Origin: Erysipelotrichaceae bacterium
GTDB lineage: Bacteria; Bacillota_I; Bacilli_A; Erysipelotrichales; Erysipelotrichaceae
Direction of reading: 5' to 3'
Length of the DNA stretch: 15,205 nt
Assembly: GCA_017620435.1 (NCBI GenBank)
Contig: JAFZQL010000146.1
Location: 1 to 15,205, forward strand
Shown: piece after piece, positions 1 through 5,740 of the stretch
Numbering within the stretch: the stretch's first letter is position 1
How the letters are laid out: each line of letters starts with the position of its first letter
Notes under the pieces: model-generated
Told to the model about the DNA's origin: nothing
The model's database searches: none
What the model saw: the letters and a program-made list of their open reading frames with translations, nothing else
Position numbers and translations under genes: made by a program

Positions 1-176
1 CGGAGGAATCCGCCTACGCGGGCTATAAGGACTGGTTCATCCAGCAGTTGGACCGGCCCGGTTACACCGTGGAGGCGGGGCAGGGCGTTTCCCCCCTGCC
101 GCTGAGCCAGTTCGAGGAGCTCTGGCGTTCCAATGAACCGCTGCTGGCCTATGCCATGATCGCTACGGCGGAGTGA
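1..176 (+). CDS. M14 family zinc carboxypeptidase, C-terminal fragment
   Basis: Only the last 57 codons are present; the reading frame starts at base 3 and ends with TGA at 174-176. The peptide contains GYKDWFIQQLDRPGYTVEAG followed by a PLPLSQFEELW segment. This matches the C-terminal end of M14 peptidases of the gamma-D-glutamyl-diaminopimelate type, in which the Glu of the T-[VI]-E motif is the general base. Such enzymes trim peptidoglycan or spore cortex peptides, usually outside the membrane. The zinc ligands would lie upstream of the window. Codons end overwhelmingly in G or C, unlike every other gene here, which suggests a different origin or an assembly join. Family assignment is fairly safe; substrate is not known. 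Confidence 0.7.
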   Translation, partial: EESAYAGYKDWFIQQLDRPGYTVEAGQGVSPLPLSQFEELWRSNEPLLAYAMIATAE

Positions 177-180
177 AAAG

Positions 181-220
181 GGCTCCCGGCGCGTCGGAAC
201 CTTCCGATGGCCGGGAGCCG
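181..220. terminator. Long GC-rich hairpin between convergent genes
   Basis: A 10-bp perfect stem (GGCTCCCGGC at 181-190 with GCCGGGAGCC at 210-219) encloses a second inverted repeat (TCGGA/TCCGA). On the minus strand it is followed by CTTTT, on the plus strand only by a weak TACTTT. It lies between the carboxypeptidase stop and the convergent methyltransferase stop, so it could terminate both. Confidence 0.6.
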
Positions 221-238
221 TACTTTGCAATTCGGGGC

Positions 239-994
239 TTATTCTCTTTTGACCGAGCGCATCGCCAGGAAGGTCGGGATATTCAGGTCGTGGAGATGGC
301 CTTCTTCATTGATGTCCTCGTACAAAGCAGTGAGCCTGAAACCCGCTTCCAGCTGTCCGTTGATCTGTTCCTCAAGGGAATGGGAGAACTGTACGCCGCT
401 GTCGCCTTCTCCCAGCTGTTTCATCTGTTCAGGATTCTTTAAAGGGTTGAACGGCAGACGGTTGACGATCATGGTCTCATCGTCATTGACGATGTAGTTG
501 ACATAGTGATCCGTTCCGGACAAGAGAACGCCACCCTTCTTCAATACCCTGTAACATTCTTTCCAGATCGGTCTGACTTCTTCCACATAGCAGTTGGCTA
601 CCGGATGAAAGATCAGATCGAAAGTTTCATCATCAAACGGAAGTCTTTGTGTCATGTCTCCCCAGATGATCTGAATGTCGTAACCTTCTCTTTCCGCCAC
701 CATTCTCTCGCTTTCCAGCTGTTTCAGGGAGTAGTCCAGTACGGTACATTTCGCACCCAGTGCCGCAAAGATCGGCATCTGCTGTCCTCCGCCACTGGCC
801 AGACCCAGCACTTTCTTTCCTTTGAGATCAGGGAACCATTCGTGAGGCACCTTCTTTGTCGGCGTCAGCTGGACATACCAGTTCCCCTGTTTCGCCGCAA
901 GAAAAGTCTCGTGGCTGATCGGTACGCCCCAGGCCCATCCTTCCTCGATCCAGCGGTCTATCGTTTCCGCATTGATATCCTGATACTTTTTCAT
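239..994 (-). CDS. Class I SAM-dependent methyltransferase
   Basis: A 251-residue protein with a Rossmann methyltransferase core. Motif I is VLGLASGGGQQ at residues 62-72, the acidic residue that would bind the SAM ribose is Asp87 in TVLDYS, and Asp113 in IWGDMTQRLPF matches the adenine-binding motif. The segment FDDETFDLIFHP is the usual motif IV region, and YRVLKKGGVLLSG is post-motif IV. These point to the Methyltransf_11 group; the substrate cannot be read from sequence. The next Met is at residue 73, inside the SAM fold, so the start at 994 is the only sensible one. It is divergent from the low-complexity protein gene and ends next to the GC-rich hairpin. Confidence 0.85.
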   Translation of the reverse strand: MKKYQDINAETIDRWIEEGWAWGVPISHETFLAAKQGNWYVQLTPTKKVPHEWFPDLKGKKVLGLASGGGQQMPIFAALGAKCTVLDYSLKQLESERMVAEREGYDIQIIWGDMTQRLPFDDETFDLIFHPVANCYVEEVRPIWKECYRVLKKGGVLLSGTDHYVNYIVNDDETMIVNRLPFNPLKNPEQMKQLGEGDSGVQFSHSLEEQINGQLEAGFRLTALYEDINEEGHLHDLNIPTFLAMRSVKRE

Positions 995-1003
995 CCTGTT
1001 TCC

Positions 1004-1012
1004 ATTATAACA
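1004..1012 (-). promoter_or_regulatory. Possible extended -10 for the methyltransferase
   Basis: On the minus strand this reads TGTTATAAT, a perfect extended -10 box. It would place the transcript start within a few bases of the start codon, giving an almost leaderless mRNA. A second TGTTATTAT on the same strand near 1047-1055 would give a normal leader. No good -35 is seen for either. Confidence 0.35.
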
Positions 1013-1045
1013 TTCACAGGAATACTCAACTGTCCGGAAAAAAGT

Positions 1046-1065
1046 TATAATAACATTACAAGGAG
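1046..1065 (+). promoter_or_regulatory. -10 box and ribosome binding site for the 1077 gene
   Basis: TATAAT at 1046-1051 is followed by AAGGAG at 1060-1065 and ATG at 1077. No convincing -35 is seen. The RBS to start spacing (11 bases) is slightly long, but no closer start fits. Confidence 0.45.
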
Positions 1066-1076
1066 AAACACAGAAA

Positions 1077-1895
1077 ATGAATCATTATACGGAAAAGGTT
1101 TTGAAGTCGATCGATGAGAATCCTGAGCTGTTGAATCAGCTGCTTAACAGTGAGAACGCTCCGATGACCAGAGGCGGAGAAAGAGCCAATCCGCTGCTGA
1201 ATGTCGTCGGCAATATTGACGGTAACGACATGAGGACACTGACGCAGGAACTTTCCGCCAACCCGGTCGTACAGCTTTACATGGCTTCCCAAGGCTCTCT
1301 GGACGCCAAGGATCTGCTGCAGTATACCGGCGGCACCACAGGAACAAGAGCTGCAGGCAACCAGGCTGTCAGAGCTCTGTTTGACGGCAGGCTGGATCTC
1401 AAGGAGATCATGCTGATCATCGTCCTGCTGAAACTGTTCAAGAGAAAGAACGCCAATACCTACAACAATTCCGCGATCGGTCTGCTTGGCTCGCTGCTGG
1501 GCTTCAACAGCGGCTACGGATACAACAGCGGAGGCAACCTTTTTACTTCCCTGCTGGGCGGTAACAGCTATCAGAACAGCTATGGCAACGGACTGTTCGG
1601 TTCCGGCAGCTCCAGCGGTCTGTTTGGCGGAAACTACGGCAACGGACTGTTCGGTTCGTCCTACAACTCCAACAGCGCCTTAGGCAACTTCCTGGGACTG
1701 ACCGGCAGCAACAGCATCAACAACTCCGGTCTGCATAACCTGATGAACTTCGTTAACGGCAGCTACAACAACAATTCCCAGTATCAGGCTCTCTACAATA
1801 TTCTCAACAGCGCAGCAGGTACTGCGGTCAACAACCAGGGTACGGTAAGCGCCAATGGACTGTTCTCGGTGCTGAGCCAGCTGATGGGTTATTAA
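1077..1895 (+). CDS. Low-complexity Gly/Asn/Ser-rich protein of unknown function
   Basis: A 272-residue protein that I do not recognise. Residues 1-105 are ordinary and mostly helical in character. Residues 108-124 (LKEIMLIIVLLKLFKRK) form a short hydrophobic helix ending in a basic cluster, possibly amphipathic or membrane-associating. Residues 125-235 are rich in Gly, Asn, Ser and Tyr with a recurring NGLFGS/SGLFGG unit, and the tail (about 236-272) is again more ordinary, ending in NGLFSVLSQLMGY. There is no signal peptide, LPXTG motif or cysteine. The composition recalls prion-like or structural low-complexity segments, but no function can be assigned. The gene has its own RBS and a strong terminator, so it is probably monocistronic. 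Confidence 0.75.
   Translation: MNHYTEKVLKSIDENPELLNQLLNSENAPMTRGGERANPLLNVVGNIDGNDMRTLTQELSANPVVQLYMASQGSLDAKDLLQYTGGTTGTRAAGNQAVRALFDGRLDLKEIMLIIVLLKLFKRKNANTYNNSAIGLLGSLLGFNSGYGYNSGGNLFTSLLGGNSYQNSYGNGLFGSGSSSGLFGGNYGNGLFGSSYNSNSALGNFLGLTGSNSINNSGLHNLMNFVNGSYNNNSQYQALYNILNSAAGTAVNNQGTVSANGLFSVLSQLMGY
1584..1657 (+). repeat. 20-bp direct repeat inside the low-complexity gene
   Basis: The 20-mer GGCAACGGACTGTTCGGTTC occurs identically at 1584-1603 and 1638-1657, 54 bases (18 codons) apart, encoding the repeated GNGLFGS unit. In-frame spacing suggests internal duplication and possible length variation by slippage or recombination. Confidence 0.8.
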
Positions 1896-1899
1896 AACT

Positions 1900-1948
1900 G
1901 TTTCTACATAGAAACAAGGTGCCTTCCTAAGAAGACACCTTTTCTTTT
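1900..1948 (+). terminator. Terminator after the low-complexity gene
   Basis: AAGGTG (1916-1921) pairs with CACCTT (1936-1941), and CTTC pairs with GAAG inside it after one C/A mismatch, with loop CTAA. The run TTTTCTTTT follows. A separate inverted repeat, GTTTCTA/TAGAAAC (1900-1915), lies just before it. The convergent AbrB-type gene ends at 1947 and may use the same hairpin. Confidence 0.75.
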
Positions 1949-2153
1949 ACATTTTATTGAGTTTTTCCAGGGCTAGATCCCTAATCTGCCTGACCTTTCC
2001 ATTCTTGATCAGGATCAGTTCCTGCTTCTCATTGACATACAAATCCAGTCTGTCTCCGGCTTTGATCTGCAGGGCTTTTCTGACCTTGGCCGGAATGGTG
2101 ATCTGTCCTTTTTCTTTCAGCTGTACGCTTCCCAGTTTTTCTTTTATCATCAT
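1947..2153 (-). CDS. AbrB/SpoVT/MazE-type DNA-binding regulator
   Basis: A 68-residue protein whose N-terminal half, KEKGQITIPAKVRKALQIKAGDRL, is the typical swapped-hairpin AbrB fold. Proteins of this type dimerise and bind DNA, either as transition-state regulators or as antitoxins. No toxin gene is adjacent: the upstream gene is a HAD hydrolase and downstream is a terminator. Its ATG overlaps the TGA of the HAD gene (ATGA), so translation is coupled. Two Met codons lie side by side, and the second (base 2150) has the better spacing from AAGGA, so the real product may be one residue shorter. The regulatory target is unknown; autoregulation is likely by analogy only. Confidence 0.85.
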   Translation of the reverse strand: MMIKEKLGSVQLKEKGQITIPAKVRKALQIKAGDRLDLYVNEKQELILIKNGKVRQIRDLALEKLNKM

Positions 2154-2902
2154 GCTTCCTTTCGATCCTGTTCACAGATTTTTCGCATCAGCCGTTTCAT
2201 ATCCATGCCTTCCTGCAGGTAGTCGGGTTTTGCTTCTGTTTCCGTTTTGGAAGACAGAGCGGTACGGATATAGAGAGAATCGACTCCGGCTCTGTTGGCG
2301 CCAAGGATATCGCTGTAAAGATCGTTGCCGATCATCAGACAGTCCTTTGGAACCAGGCCGTTTCTTTTCATCAGGATATCAAAGACGATAGGATCCGGTT
2401 TCCTGTACCCGCAGTCGGACGAAATCAGGATGTCGTCGAACAGGTCGTCCAGTTTCAGGATCCTCAGCTCTTCCATGGTAAAGATACTTTGGGCATTGCT
2501 GAGAAGATATACTTCCTTTCCCTGTTCATGCAGCTTTAACAGCAGTTCCCGGGTATGGGCATAAGGTCTCAGTCGCGTTCGGGACAGTTCTCTGAATAAT
2601 CGGGCTGTCTTATGAAGTTCTTCCTCCTTCAAAGATATTCCCTTCTTTCTGAACAGTTCCGTAAACACTTCACGAAGATCGATCTCGATCTCATGTCCCG
2701 CTTCCCGTTTTTCTTTTTTCTGCCTTGTAACTTCGCTGAAATAGGAAGTTCTCAGTTCCTTTGCTTCATAATCCGCGCCATGGGAACAGAATGCTTTACT
2801 TATGCTTTTCCAGAACGGCAGTTTCCATTCATCGGTATGAATATCGGCCAGTGTTCCGTACAGATCAAAAAGATAGGCCTTATAGGATTTTATTCTTTCC
2901 AT
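2150..2902 (-). CDS. HAD-superfamily hydrolase with DxYGT motif I
   Basis: A 250-residue HAD hydrolase. Motif I is FDLYGT, with the nucleophile Asp13 and Tyr15 in place of the second Asp used by most HAD phosphatases. Motif II is LLSNAQ (Ser135-Asn136), motif III is Lys168 in YRKPDP, and motif IV is IGNDLYSD (Asp194, Asp198). Residues 20-110 form the alpha-helical C1 cap. A Tyr at this motif I position is the signature of L-2-haloacid dehalogenases, but many Bacillota proteins annotated simply as HAD hydrolases share it, so dehalogenase activity should not be assumed. It lies 32 bases after the PC4-like gene and overlaps the AbrB-type gene. Its own RBS is weak, in keeping with translation as part of an operon. 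Confidence 0.85.
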   Translation of the reverse strand: MERIKSYKAYLFDLYGTLADIHTDEWKLPFWKSISKAFCSHGADYEAKELRTSYFSEVTRQKKEKREAGHEIEIDLREVFTELFRKKGISLKEEELHKTARLFRELSRTRLRPYAHTRELLLKLHEQGKEVYLLSNAQSIFTMEELRILKLDDLFDDILISSDCGYRKPDPIVFDILMKRNGLVPKDCLMIGNDLYSDILGANRAGVDSLYIRTALSSKTETEAKPDYLQEGMDMKRLMRKICEQDRKEA

Positions 2903-2934
2903 CCGCTGTGGCCGCTATACGATCCGTACCGGTT

Positions 2935-3165
2935 TTATCCCAGCTGATCGAAATCGAATTCTTTCAGTGCTTCAAACAGCGTCAGAGCTTCCTCTTTGTT
3001 CAGGGTAATGCCCTTCTGCATCTTGTCTTCGGCTCTGTTCCATTTACGGATATCCAGTTTCGGTTTTCCTGTTCCGTACGTAATGACGTTGGCTTCACAG
3101 GTATAGTCGCCCTTTTCCGACAGCAGCGCTACTTTTTCATTGATTTCATATTTGAATTCAGGCAT
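2935..3165 (-). CDS. YdbC/PC4-family single-strand DNA-binding protein
   Basis: A 76-residue protein matching the bacterial YdbC family, relatives of the eukaryotic coactivator PC4: FKYEINEKVALLSEKGDYT at the start, then a PKLDIRKW beta strand, and KGITLNKEEALTLFEAL forming the final helix. Family members form homodimers that bind single-stranded DNA; the biological role in bacteria is not firmly established. AAGGAG lies six bases upstream of the ATG at 3163-3165. It is the first gene of the operon that continues with the HAD hydrolase and the AbrB-type regulator. Confidence 0.85.
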   Translation of the reverse strand: MPEFKYEINEKVALLSEKGDYTCEANVITYGTGKPKLDIRKWNRAEDKMQKGITLNKEEALTLFEALKEFDFDQLG

Positions 3166-3198
3166 ATTAACATCTCCTTTTCTTACTGTTTCTTCTCT

Positions 3199-3204
3199 AT
3201 TATA
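3199..3204 (-). promoter_or_regulatory. -10 box for the PC4/HAD/AbrB operon
   Basis: Reads TATAAT on the minus strand, predicting a transcript start near 3192 and a leader of about 27 bases that contains the AAGGAG site. The upstream DNA is very AT-rich; no clear -35 is seen. Confidence 0.45.
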
Positions 3205-3273
3205 TATAATTTCTTTTAAATAAGATATCTAATAATATTTAAATAATCTGTGATCAGACGTTGAAACAAGTAA

Positions 3274-3282
3274 TGTTATACT
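3274..3282 (+). promoter_or_regulatory. Extended -10 for the thiol peroxidase gene
   Basis: TGTTATACT is an extended -10 box. It predicts a transcript start near 3289, just upstream of AAGGAG at 3297-3302. It lies inside the longer possible open frame that begins at 3261 and so argues for the start at 3309. Confidence 0.45.
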
Positions 3283-3308
3283 TGAATCAGAAAGAAAAGG
3301 AGAACATC

Positions 3309-3761
3309 ATGCTGGAGACAGGAATAAAAGCGCCGGACTTTACGCTTCCGGATCAGAACGGGAAGATGCATACGTTATCGGAATACAGGGGACAGAAGGT
3401 CATACTGTACTTCTATCCGAAGGATATGACCTCAGGATGTACAAAGCAGGCCTGCGGCTTTGCGGATCTGTATCCGCAGTTCAGAGAAAAAGACGCCGTC
3501 ATTCTTGGCGTCAGTAAGGACTCTATCGCTTCCCACAAGAAGTTCGAGGAGAAATACGGACTGCCGTTTACCCTGCTCTCCGACAGCGAGACAAAGACGA
3601 TACAGGCTTACGACGTCTGGAAAGAAAAGACCCTGTACGGCAAGAAATACATGGGTGTGGTCAGAACGACTTATCTGATCGACGAGAACGGGATGATCGT
3701 CAAAGCGCTTGGAAATGTCAAGGCGGCAGAAAACCCGGGAGACATGCTTAAGGAAGTATAA
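3309..3761 (+). CDS. bcp: Thiol peroxidase of the BCP/PrxQ family
   Basis: A 150-residue atypical two-cysteine peroxiredoxin. It has the thioredoxin-fold start APDFTLPDQNG, the strand VILYFYPKDMT, the peroxidatic Cys44 in TSGCTKQAC and the resolving Cys49 five residues later, the spacing typical of the alpha-helical BCP/PrxQ class. It would reduce hydroperoxides in the cytosol using thioredoxin. The frame is open back to 3261, but AAGGAG at 3297-3302 sits six bases before the ATG at 3309, and the protein start METGIKAPDF-like register matches the family length, so this start is chosen. It is monocistronic, with its own promoter and terminator. No redox regulator binding site is evident. Confidence 0.9.
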   Translation: MLETGIKAPDFTLPDQNGKMHTLSEYRGQKVILYFYPKDMTSGCTKQACGFADLYPQFREKDAVILGVSKDSIASHKKFEEKYGLPFTLLSDSETKTIQAYDVWKEKTLYGKKYMGVVRTTYLIDENGMIVKALGNVKAAENPGDMLKEV

Positions 3762-3764
3762 AAG

Positions 3765-3790
3765 AAAGGTCATTCATGATGACCTTTTTA
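3765..3790. terminator. Bidirectional terminator between convergent genes
   Basis: AAAGGTCAT (3765-3773) pairs perfectly with ATGACCTTT (3779-3787) around a five-base loop, followed by TTTTTA on the plus strand. On the minus strand the same stem is followed by CTTTTAT, so it can also serve the RyR-protein gene, which stops at 3791. Confidence 0.85.
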
Positions 3791-5617
3791 TTAGTTCAGA
3801 ATATACGTGATTTTCTTTATGATGTCTCTGTCCGCATCCAGGTAATGAACGCGGTAATCCGTGCCGTACTTTTCCAGCAGACGGTTGACCATCGTTTCCG
3901 CAGCCGCAAGTTCTTCGTTCTCCACAATGGCCGGATGGAGCCGCAGTTCCGGATCGTTGGCTCTTTTGCCACTGTACTTTTTAATGATGCCCGCTGTCGT
4001 CTTTTCATTGGCTTTTCGCCAGCCGTGGGTACGTTCATAGGCATTCCAGCGGTCATGTTCCGCATCGGCCATCCGTTTCATGTTTCTTTCCTTGCTTAGC
4101 CATTCATTGATGAATTCTTCATCAGACAGGCTGCTGTTCTTCTTCTGTGCAAGGATGTATTTCTGCTTATAAGTCAGAGCCAGGGCTTCCGCAAAAGAAG
4201 ATTCCTGGTTCTGGTAATGATAGAACCCGCTCTCCTTCAGGATCTTTTCTTTTTCCTTGACATCCTGACTGTCGGACAGAAGATAAGAGAGGTGTACGCG
4301 CTCTGCCGCTCTTTCCAGATCCGGATTCACCAGTTTTTCGTAGCTGATCGTCTTCTTCGGATCTCCGAACAGAACGATATCTTTCTCCTTGATCATCTTA
4401 TGGAAATCAGGATCATTGACATAGCACATGATCTTAGGGCAGGACAGATCTTCTTTTCTGCCGCTTAAAACGCGTCTGATCTTCACAGCGGTCTCATAAG
4501 CCAGTTTGTCGTCTTCATACAGGACGAATACGAGATCAGGATCTTTCAGCGTTTCCGCTTCTTTCCCGTAGGAACAGTCGCGGACCTTGATCGGATAATG
4601 GATGATTTCCGGATTTTCTTCTTTCAGGGAATCGTAGATCCTGCTGCTTTTCGGCCCTGTTAGAGAAATCGAATAAGTCCCTCCCGGTTTAATCAGAAGG
4701 CAGATCAGGTTCGTCAGAAACGGTTTCGCCAGATCGCTGTCGGCAAGCAGGGCGACGTTGCATCTTTTCTGCACAGCCAGGATATCGCTGCACATGGACA
4801 GGGCGTCGATCGCCGTGGCGTTGTTTTCATCTACGTGACGCAGATAGATCTGATCGGAATACTGTTTGTCCAGGTTCAGGATCAGTTCTCTCTGGGTCTG
4901 GGAAGCGAATACCCTGACGATCACATTGCCTGCGTCATAGTGCCTCTGTTTCAGAAGTCCCTCACAGAGTCTTGCGGCAGCCTTGATCCTGTCGGTCTCG
5001 TCTCCATCTATCACAAAGAATTCGTATTTCTTGTTTCTGAGCAGTCCGATCTTGTCATCCGTAACATCCATCAGCAGCGCCCTGATCGTTCTCGCTGAGC
5101 TTGCCAGGGCAGGATCGCAGTCCTTACTGTTGCAGAATATGATCGTGCCGCTCTTGTCTTTTTCAGTGATGCTTTCGGAGATCATCAGAGATTTCTCGTT
5201 CAGTCCGGAGAACACATAGAAATGCTTTCCTGTGATCAAGGATAGAGCGTTCCTGATCTTGGAAGAGAAGGATACCAGAAACATGGATCCTGCGATCGGT
5301 CCCAGGATATACAGGGTATACAGGAAGAAACGGAAGATCCTGAATGACACGCCATCCAGTTCCAGCTCGTAGGGAATGTCTCCGTCTACACCCATCGCAA
5401 CGCCGGAGAGTCCGGAACGGATGCTTTGAATGATGGCGATCGGAAGATCGCTGAACTGCATGTTGTATGGAAAAGTAAGGATACCGATGGCCAGCGACAT
5501 TGCGCCGGTCAGGGTCAGAGTCATCGCCTGAAAATCGTTTCTTTTTCTTAATGCCAGAACGATTCCTGTCACGACTGCAATAAACGCGACGACGATGTAG
5601 AGTGTCATGTTTTTCAT
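3791..5617 (-). CDS. Membrane protein with TrkA-N-like Rossmann and RyR domains
   Basis: A 608-residue protein. Hydrophobic segments lie at about 4-23, 31-51 and 94-117, then a soluble region begins with a Rossmann-like strand-turn-helix (KHFYVFSGLNEKSLMISESI, 131-150) resembling the TrkA-N/RCK domains of potassium channels. A second Rossmann-like unit covers roughly 285-420. Residues 516-575 (AEHDRWNAYERTHGWR, then RLHPAIVENEEL) match the RyR domain, the repeat first defined in ryanodine receptors and also found in bacteria. The loop before the third helix has no TVGYG potassium filter, so a selective K+ pore is not supported. AGGAG lies eight bases before the ATG. It is divergent from a TIR protein, and the pairing suggests that it senses a nucleotide made or consumed by TIR. 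Domain calls are good; channel or effector function is inference. Confidence 0.8.
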   Translation of the reverse strand: MKNMTLYIVVAFIAVVTGIVLALRKRNDFQAMTLTLTGAMSLAIGILTFPYNMQFSDLPIAIIQSIRSGLSGVAMGVDGDIPYELELDGVSFRIFRFFLYTLYILGPIAGSMFLVSFSSKIRNALSLITGKHFYVFSGLNEKSLMISESITEKDKSGTIIFCNSKDCDPALASSARTIRALLMDVTDDKIGLLRNKKYEFFVIDGDETDRIKAAARLCEGLLKQRHYDAGNVIVRVFASQTQRELILNLDKQYSDQIYLRHVDENNATAIDALSMCSDILAVQKRCNVALLADSDLAKPFLTNLICLLIKPGGTYSISLTGPKSSRIYDSLKEENPEIIHYPIKVRDCSYGKEAETLKDPDLVFVLYEDDKLAYETAVKIRRVLSGRKEDLSCPKIMCYVNDPDFHKMIKEKDIVLFGDPKKTISYEKLVNPDLERAAERVHLSYLLSDSQDVKEKEKILKESGFYHYQNQESSFAEALALTYKQKYILAQKKNSSLSDEEFINEWLSKERNMKRMADAEHDRWNAYERTHGWRKANEKTTAGIIKKYSGKRANDPELRLHPAIVENEELAAAETMVNRLLEKYGTDYRVHYLDADRDIIKKITYILN

Positions 5618-5636
5618 TTCCTGTTCTCCTGTTGCT

Positions 5637-5650
5637 TATAATTTATTATA
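5637..5650. promoter_or_regulatory. Back-to-back -10 boxes between the RyR and TIR genes
   Basis: TATAAT (5637-5642), TT, ATTATA (5645-5650) is an inverted repeat carrying a perfect -10 box on each strand. The minus-strand box fits transcription of the RyR gene (start near 5638). For the TIR gene a closer candidate is TATACT at 5700-5705. No clear -35 boxes. The symmetry could also serve a dimeric regulator. Confidence 0.4.
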
Positions 5651-5740
5651 CATCCCAAAAAGAGGTCTCCTTACTTTATAATTATCTTATAGACAGAAAT
5701 ATACTTGGAACATCATTCAGGAAACAGTAAGAGGTGTACT

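Noticed and set aside
506..1117. 203-codon plus-strand open frame opposite the methyltransferase
   Set aside because: Its translation shows no domain, it lies antisense to a conserved enzyme and crosses the promoter and start of the 1077 gene. It is a shadow frame.
1947..2153. AbrB-type protein as antitoxin of a toxin-antitoxin pair
   Set aside because: No MazF, PIN or other small toxin frame is adjacent: the upstream partner is a HAD hydrolase and a terminator follows.
3261..3308. Upstream start of the thiol peroxidase at 3261
   Set aside because: A promoter-like extended -10 lies inside it, and the AAGGAG site and family length support ATG 3309.
3791..5617. RyR/TrkA-N protein as a K+ channel
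   Set aside because: The loop between the second and third helices has no TVGYG-type selectivity filter, so a K+ channel call is not supported.
5705..5740. TTG start at 5705 for the TIR gene
   Set aside because: It has no ribosome binding site and overlaps a -10-like box; the TIR domain begins normally at ATG 5741 with AAGAGG upstream.
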